This document shows, piece by piece, positions 57,391 through 64,000 of a stretch of DNA of 64,000 bases (positions are counted from its first letter, which is position 1; every line of letters starts with the position of its first letter). The DNA comes from Artocarpus heterophyllus (taxonomy: Eukaryota; Streptophyta; Magnoliopsida; Rosales; Moraceae), in contig CM046332.1 in assembly GCA_025403435.1 (NCBI GenBank), positions 9,355,903-9,419,902 of the forward strand, written 5' to 3'. Position numbers and translations under genes: made by a program. Under the pieces are notes generated by a model. That model was not told where the DNA came from, made no database searches, and was given only the letters and a program-made list of their open reading frames with translations.

Positions 57391-59132
57391 TTTTTATATC
57401 CTTCTCGGGAGATGGTTTGTCTTGACCATCGGAGGTGGACTCCGTGAATAGAAACATTGGCACATTGTCATAGGTGACGATGTGTTGGATCGGGACATAA
57501 AGTGAATTGATTTGGATTAATAATTATGTCTTGACAAATCAATTCACTTTAGACAATCATTTGTGTTGTATCTTAATCCTGAGATGAATAGTAGGTACGT
57601 TGTCTTGGCTTGTGTCTTTTAATGTACCAAAGGGTGACACCCACATCTTAATAGTGGTATGCATGTCGGTATGTTGAAGGCATGACTCTTGATAGCGTAG
57701 ACCTATTGTTCATAGATATGGAATCCATAGTTCCTCTTTAGGAGTAATGATATCCTCTTATATGTGTTATCCTATAATTTAAAAACCAGAGCGCTCAACC
57801 ATTTGGATACATAGGTGTAACCGAATGGTGTACTGTCATTGGATAGTAAGTTTTCTGATGGTGAGATAATGGATCATAAGATAAAAATAATCGAGAAGGT
57901 AAGACAAAATTTGTCCTTAAGCCGATTATGGATTATCATACGGGGATACGATACACTATGATATGTCATGGAGACTTAGCTAAACGAGCTTCGTAATTCT
58001 ATATAGTTCGAGAGTGTAGCTTCAAGCTTTTAGTGGAGTAGCGTTGGAGTTGATAATTATGAAATGTATATTTGGGATATTGGGTTTCATAATTATCGAG
58101 AGCTTGAACTATATAGGTCCATTTGGTCCCCTTTGCTAGCTTACAACATCCTGTAACGACACGACGTGCTTTTCCAATAATTGGTAACTTATGTTGGATT
58201 TATTAGATTGGTTAAAATTTGGAAGAATCAAATAATTTATGCCTGTTTATCGGTTGAATTAATTTTGTGATAAAAATTAATTCAAGATAAACTTGTTAAA
58301 TTGTAAGGATCGGATAATTCTTGTTTGTTTATTGGTTGATTTGACTTTTGGATAAATTAGATCAAGATAAACTTGTGGAATTATTGGGAATTCATTTATT
58401 TTCTTAGAGATTATCTAGATAAAGTTGTTTTAATTAGATAACTTCTTTATTGGGTTATTTGAATTAAAACATAGACTTCATCCTATAGAATCTCGGGTGA
58501 AAAATAAAAGATTTGCTGAGATTTTTTATCAACAATTTGGCATGCTGATCCTCAAGTTCGGCCTGTCGATGGGGCAAGTTTGGCCTGCCTATTAGGCAAA
58601 TCGGCTTGCCTATCGCGTAGTAAAAAGATCACGTGTTTTCACATGGATTTCATATGATATTGATCCGAATTTAATTTTGATTCGAATATTTGAGACATAA
58701 TCTGATAAGGAGTGACCCTAGACCTAACCTCTATAAATAGGGGGTAAGTCACACAAGTTATTTAGATCAATTGAGAGATTAAGAGTGATACTCTGCTGGT
58801 GAGAATCTGAAAACTCCCTGAGAGCTTTTGTTCACAAATTATGAACACTTGCTTTGGGTTCTCTCAATTGGTTGGAAGGAGAGTCACCTCATGGAAGAGC
58901 TATACGTGTGAGCCCACACTCACTCCGATCGTGGATAGAGAATAGCAAAGAAGACCAGTTGGTTGAGACTCTTCTGGAACGTTACTTCTCTTCACGTTTT
59001 GCAAGGGTTCTTCGGCTTACAAAAGTTAGTAAGATTTGATTATTTTAAGCATATAGCATGTCAAACTTATGTTTTGAAAATTACTCTAATGTAAAAATTT
59101 TAAAATTCCACTGCGTACTATTTTTTCCAACA
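57391..59132 (+). repeat. Inverted Copia-A LTR fragment (lacks first 295 bp)
   Basis: Plus-oriented LTR sequence from the TATATCTC..GGGAGATGG region to CCAACA at 59131-59132, with GC-rich repeats (58540-58615), a TATAAATA (about 58733) and the sense frame 58854-59039. Its end and the 113-bp piece at 57278 form an inverted repeat. Best explained as a plus-oriented LTR inserted in the RNase H of copy 3, followed by a deletion reaching into the host 3' LTR. Confidence 0.75.
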
Positions 59133-60515
59133 TACTCTTCTTGTGAAATCTTGGTTCCTTAGCATTAGCTACCGCTGCACTGTTATCACAGTACAATGAT
59201 ACCGCCTTATCTATACCAAGAACTATCTCAAGATCCCCAATGAACTTGTAGAGCCACACTGCTTCTTTCGAAGCATCACTAGTTGCCACATACTCGGCCT
59301 CCATCGTTGAATCCGAAGTGCAATCTTGCTTCACACTTCTCCAACTGATGGCACCGCCTCTGAGAGTAAACACAAAACCCAAAGTCGATTCCCTAGAATC
59401 ATGACAAGATTGAAAATCCGAGTCAGTATATCCTAGAGGAGATTGAAAATCCGAGTCAGTATATCCTAGAGGAGTTAAGTCCTCACTCAAATATACAAGC
59501 ATATACCCTCGAGTCCTTCTCAGGTACTTAAAAATATGCTTAACCGCAACATAGTGGTTTGGTCCTAGATCCGCCTGAAATTGACTTACAATCCCAACAG
59601 CATAACAAATATCCGATCGTGTGCAAAGCATGACATACATGAGACTATCCACTACAAAAGCATAAGGCACCTTCTTCATGTATTCTCTTTCTTCATCAGA
59701 CTTTAGAGAGTCTTTCTTAGAAAGAGTAATTCCAGACCTAGATAGTTGCCCACCTTTCTTAGAATCCTGCATTGCAAACCTCTTGAGAATTTTATCTATG
59801 TAGCCAGCCTGGGACAAAGCTATCATTTTGTTCTTCCTATCCCAAAAGATTTGGATATTGAGAACAAAATTAGCCTCACCCAAGTCCTTCATGTCAAACT
59901 ACTTGGTCAACCATAATTTGACTGATGACAACGCCCCAATGTCATTGCCAATCAGCAGAATGTCATCTACATAGAGTAGTAGAAAAACCACATTCCTATC
60001 CTTAATGTGTTTGTAAACGCATGGCTCATCCACATTTTGTGAGAACCCATAAGTCTTGATCACCTGATCAAATCTTATGTTCCAAGAGCGGGAAGCCTGC
60101 TTAAATCCATAAATTGACTTTAGCAGCTTACAAACCTTACCCTCTTGACCCTTGACCTTGAACTTATCGGTTGTTCCATATAAATGGACTCATCAAGATA
60201 GCCATTCAAAAAAGCCGTCTTGACATCCATCTACCAAATGTCATAGTCCAGAGCGGCAGCTATGAACAAGAGAATCCGGATGGACTTAAGCATGGCTATA
60301 GGCGAAAAGGTTTCCTCATAATCGATTCCTTCCTTTTGCGTATAACCCTTAGCTACCAGTCTAGCCTTAAAGGTTTCGACCTTTCTATCCATTCCTCTTT
60401 TCCTCTTGTAGATCCACTTACACCCTATGGGTTTTACCCCTTCGGGAAGATCCACAAGCTCCTAGACCTAATTAGTCTCCATAGACTTCATCTCTATGTT
60501 TATGGCCTCTGTTCA
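59133..60515 (-). pseudogene. Copia-A copy 3: reverse transcriptase and RNase H (broken)
   Basis: RNase H starts truncated (its last part and the PPT are missing), with GGAISWRS and MEAEYVA present. A 33-bp tandem duplication repeats LGYTDSDFQSP (about 59408-59475). Reverse transcriptase keeps YVDD (about 59965) and SIYGLKQ-like sequence with changes, but has TAG stops near 59898 and 60232, a frame change near 60165 and two Trp-to-stop changes at its N-terminus (60462-60464 TAG, 60513-60515 TGA). Confidence 0.85.
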
Positions 60516-62055
60516 GAGTTTTGAATCAACATCTTCCATAGCCTCTATGTAAGAATAAGGATCCCTGTCATGTTCATCCAGTTTAGCCAAGAAGACCTCC
60601 CCACTGAACATATACCTCTCAGGTTGACGCCTGATCCTCCTACTACACTGAAGTCCCTTAGGTTATTGTTTAGGTTTGTTTGGTTTTTCTACACTGATCA
60701 AAACGGTTTCATTCGGAACCTTCGGAGTGATTGGATCACTCCTTAACTCCTCAAGCACCAATTTGCTTCGAGGTTTAAAGTCGTCCATGTAACTTTCCTC
60801 AAGGAAAGTTGCATTAGTTGAAACCATGACTTTATTTTCCTTTGGGTTATAGAAATAATCCCCTTTAGTCCCTTTTGGATATCTTATAAACACGTAAACT
60901 TCTAAAAGTGCTTCCAACTTATTCGCATCCTTAAATAGGACATAAGCCGGACATCCCCATATGCGAATATGATTTAAGGATGTCTTCTTGCTTGTCCATA
61001 ACTCGTGAGGAGTTTCAGGGACCGATTTTGAAGGCACATTATTCAAAAGATAACATGCGGTTTGTAGTGCATATCCCCAAAAGGATAAAGACAATGATGA
61101 ATAACTCATCATGAACCTGACCATGTCTAATAAAGTCCTATTCTTTCTCTCCGCTACGCCATTCTATTTCGGAGTGCCCGACGTAGTCAATTGGGATAAA
61201 ATCCTATTCTCTAATAAGTGTCCTAAGAACTCATCAAAAAGGTATTTTCCACCTCGATCGGATCGAAGTGCCTTTATGGGTCTACCCAATTGCTTTTCCA
61301 CTTCGGTCTGAAACTCCTTGAACTTGTGAAAAGTTTCGCTTTTGTGGTATATCAGGTACACATACCCATACCTTGAGTAATTGTCAATAAAAGTGACAAA
61401 GTACTCATACCCTCATCGCGCCTCGATGTTCATTGGTCCACAAACATCACTATGCACAAGTTCTAGAACCCCTTGGCTCTATTGCCCTTAGACCCGTATG
61501 GTCTTTTGGTCATTTTACCCTCCAAACAAGATTCACATTGTGGTATAGATTCCACCTTTAAGTGACTTAAAGGTCCATCCCTTGCCAACCTTTGAATCCT
61601 GTTCAGGTTAATATGACCAAGGCACAAATGTCAAAGATAAGTCTTATTAGAGTGAGAAGGTTTAAGTCTTTTAGATTTATTATCATTCATCTTAGCATTA
61701 AGTAGTAAGTCCATCTTAAGTTTGATAAAATATAGATTATTTTGCATCCATTCAAAACAGATAAAAGATTTGTTTTTATAAATCACCACTTTATTATTAA
61801 AAAAAACGAAATAGGAGTCTTTAAATAAACAAGCTACAGAAATTAAATTCCTTTTAAATTTAGGAACATAAAAACAAACTCACAAAATTAAATTCCTACA
61901 ATTATCAAAAAAAAGATAGACATCTCCCACTGCTTTCGCTAAGACTAAGAATCCATCGTCCATCTGAAGTGTGAAGTCTTTATGTAGCAGACTTCTCGTT
62001 TCTATGAACCCCTCCAGAGAAACACAAACATGATTAGTTGCACCAGAATCTATGA
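60516..62055 (-). pseudogene. Copia-A copy 3: protease and integrase (broken)
   Basis: Integrase C-terminal half 60663-61124 ([32 protein letters not shown]), core 61164-61361 (LRSDRGGKY, with the usual Glu changed), HHCC region about 61500-61640 (CESCLEGK, IPQC) with a TGA in place of Trp just upstream, and protease about 61700-62055 (VIDSGATNHVCVSLEG near 62000-62055). Several frameshifts. Confidence 0.82.
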
Positions 62056-62935
62056 CCCAAATGTCACTAGATTCCTCAACCAAACAAGTTTCTAAATACA
62101 GAAAATCACACCTACCTCCTTTAGAAAGGAAATCCTTGCAATACTTCTTAATGTGCCCAACCTTCCCACAGAAGAAGCACTTAAGCTTCTTTGGGTTCTT
62201 CTTTTTCTTTTTCTTGCTCTTGGTGCTAGCAGGAATAGAAGACTTCCCATTTTTGGCCCGTTGTTTCTTTCCATTCCCAGAATTGAGATTGAAGCCAGAA
62301 GTAGCCGCCAAATTTGCCTTTCCACCCGTAGGAGACTCCCTAATCAGCAGTTTGAACTCCTGTAACTGTTTCATCAATTCTGTTAAGGTCATATCCTACC
62401 TATTGCTCAAATTAAATGTAGCTCTAAACGGAATAAATTCCTTTGACAGAGTCTCAAAGACCGTAGTCATCTGAGTTTCAGCATCGATGTTGGCTCCATT
62501 AGTTTGAGCCTCAGCGAGGTAACCCATGACCAACATCATGTGCTTCTTTACAGACATCCTCGGTCTTTGTTTACAATTCAAGAGTTTCTGAAATGCCCCT
62601 TGCCACTTTGTTATGTCCTAGCCTCCAAACATGTCTTCAAGATTATCCAAGATCTGCTTTATAGTATCATAATCTTCATGTTGAGCTTGCATCACGTTAT
62701 TCATGCTACCCATAACATAGCAGCAGGCCTGATCATTTGCATCTTTCTAGTGATTGTACGCTTGGAATTGCTCATTAGTGGAATCTCCCATAGGTTCGGG
62801 AGGACAAGGGGTTGTCAACACAAATTTCAATTTCTCAAAGGAGAGGACGATATCCAGGTTCCGTTTCCAATCATTATAATTCTCTCCAATTAATAGGTTT
62901 TTGTCAAATATCAAAGATAAAGAGTTTTTAGACAT
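62056..62935 (-). pseudogene. Copia-A copy 3: gag with intact zinc knuckle
   Basis: The ATG complement is at 62933-62935 (MSKNSLSLIFDKN). A TAG replaces the Trp after AYNH (62745-62747), and small breaks follow near 62600. The C-terminus 62056-62392 is open and keeps CFFCGKVGHIKKYC. The Trp before the protease is retained, in contrast to both array units. Confidence 0.85.
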
Positions 62936-64000
62936 TTTTAATCTACAATAGAGAATCATATACCAAACATAAGCAAACATGCAATAATAATTTAGTAAGA
63001 TAACATAATCATACAAATGTGTTTATGTGTCAAAACTTTGAAAATATCATAGCCTTACAACGATAATTCCCAACTCAGAATTCAACAAGCTCCTAGGGGA
63101 GTCATGACAAATTTAATCAGGAACAGGGATCCCCTCCTGATTAATATATGCCATCTAGGACCCGTATGATCCAGCATATATTAATAATCGTTTCTTTGGC
63201 TATTAATTTTATTAATAGAGCTCCTAGGGGAGGTTAATAATAAAATTAACGTGAGTGTATAATTATCATTTTAATATTTTATCCATAATTTATAATCATC
63301 ACCTAGGAGTGTGCAACCATAAATCATGCTAAATACCTTATCCTCTCAGAGATCCAATCTGGTACATGATAGAAATCCCTTCCTAGGGGTCGGGACCACT
63401 ATGTTCTTCCTATGGACCAATGATGGAGGCCGTAGGTCTTTTGAAAACCTTCTCTCACTCAATCTTTTGAAATCAAGGTTTTATTTTAAGAACATGCATG
63501 AACAATTTTAATACAAGTAGCACTCCCTATTCTATATGACATGTTATCAATATACATGGCAAATCATATTATAATGCAGACAAGCAAAGCTACAAGCAAA
63601 ATAATAAATAACCGTAATATTATGGTTCCAACCTAGAGAATTACAAGAGAATAATCGAAACATTTTATCGATTCCTCATCCTTGAATCTGCAAGCTGTAT
63701 CCTTCTTCATGTAATGCCCATCTTCAAGAATTCAATCCTGAATGAATCGAATATCCATATTTCCGGTCATATCCAAATTTAATGTTTCTCAGAATTGTCC
63801 CAAAAATAAAATTAAAACTATATGAAAAACTGTACCTTTTCTAAAAAAAATTTCCAGCTCTCTGTCGGCAAGCCGATCTAGGTGATCGGCCTACCGGTCT
63901 TGACCCATCGGCCTGTCGATCTTCACAGATCTATTTATCGATTCATGATAGATCGGCTTACCAAACTAGAAGTTCAGCCTGCTGCCAGAGCCACCTAATT
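62936..64000 (-). other. Copia-A copy 3: leader, cut by window edge
   Basis: Contains the stem-loop domain (about 63085-63395, CCTAGGGG motifs on the plus strand), then the acidic-free AT stretch, and the start of the GC-rich 22-bp cluster (63865-63990). The acceptor CTATTGTAG next to gag is conserved. PBS and 5' LTR lie beyond the right edge. Confidence 0.75.

Overview
The window is nuclear DNA of a flowering plant, probably a dicot. It is AT-rich and contains Ty1/copia LTR retrotransposons primed by initiator tRNA-Met, a long intronless P-type PPR gene, and a foldback MITE. The species cannot be named from the sequence. Names used below: Copia-A is a family with LTRs of about 2.03 kb (TGTTAGACAT..CCAACA); Copia-A2 is a diverged sister subfamily (TGTTGGA..); Copia-B is a second copia family with a 1.86 kb LTR.

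Region 1-46.4 kb is one Copia-B element on the minus strand (5' LTR 44559-46413, gag start at 40694, pol running left to 4196) shattered by nested insertions. These are: (i) a Copia-A element in its integrase region (1-4195, continuing off the left edge); (ii) a Copia-A2 element in its protease region (5480-22748, perfect target duplication TTATC); (iii) a tandem Copia-A array in its gag (23384-40402), built LTR-internal-LTR-internal-LTR with a shared middle LTR; and (iv) a solo LTR in its leader (42104-44042, target duplication ATATA). The A2 element is itself hit by a rearranged Copia-A element (7548-14981) and by a solo LTR with duplication GGCTT (19956-21988).

Region 46.4-57.3 kb is the only non-nested part. 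It holds one clear host gene, the 1066-residue PPR protein on the minus strand (51115-54315, like Arabidopsis At5g57250). Around it are weak candidate exons, a foldback MITE (55563-56224) and a piece that looks like the start of a gypsy-type LTR (57006-57277). Region 57.3-64 kb is another degenerate minus-strand Copia-A element, its 3' LTR scrambled with an inverted LTR fragment, running off the right edge.

No copia copy is intact. The second internal region of the array (34417-38376) is nearest: one continuous gag-pol frame broken by only four in-frame stops. The most interesting signals are in the non-coding parts of Copia-A: a leader domain of successive stem-loops, four of them capped by CCCCTAGG, lying inside a candidate leader intron with conserved splice sites; a GC-rich 22-bp repeat (core TCGGCCTGCCGA) both upstream of the LTR TATA box and in the leader; and short sense and antisense reading frames kept open in most LTR copies. 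All functional readings of these are inference.
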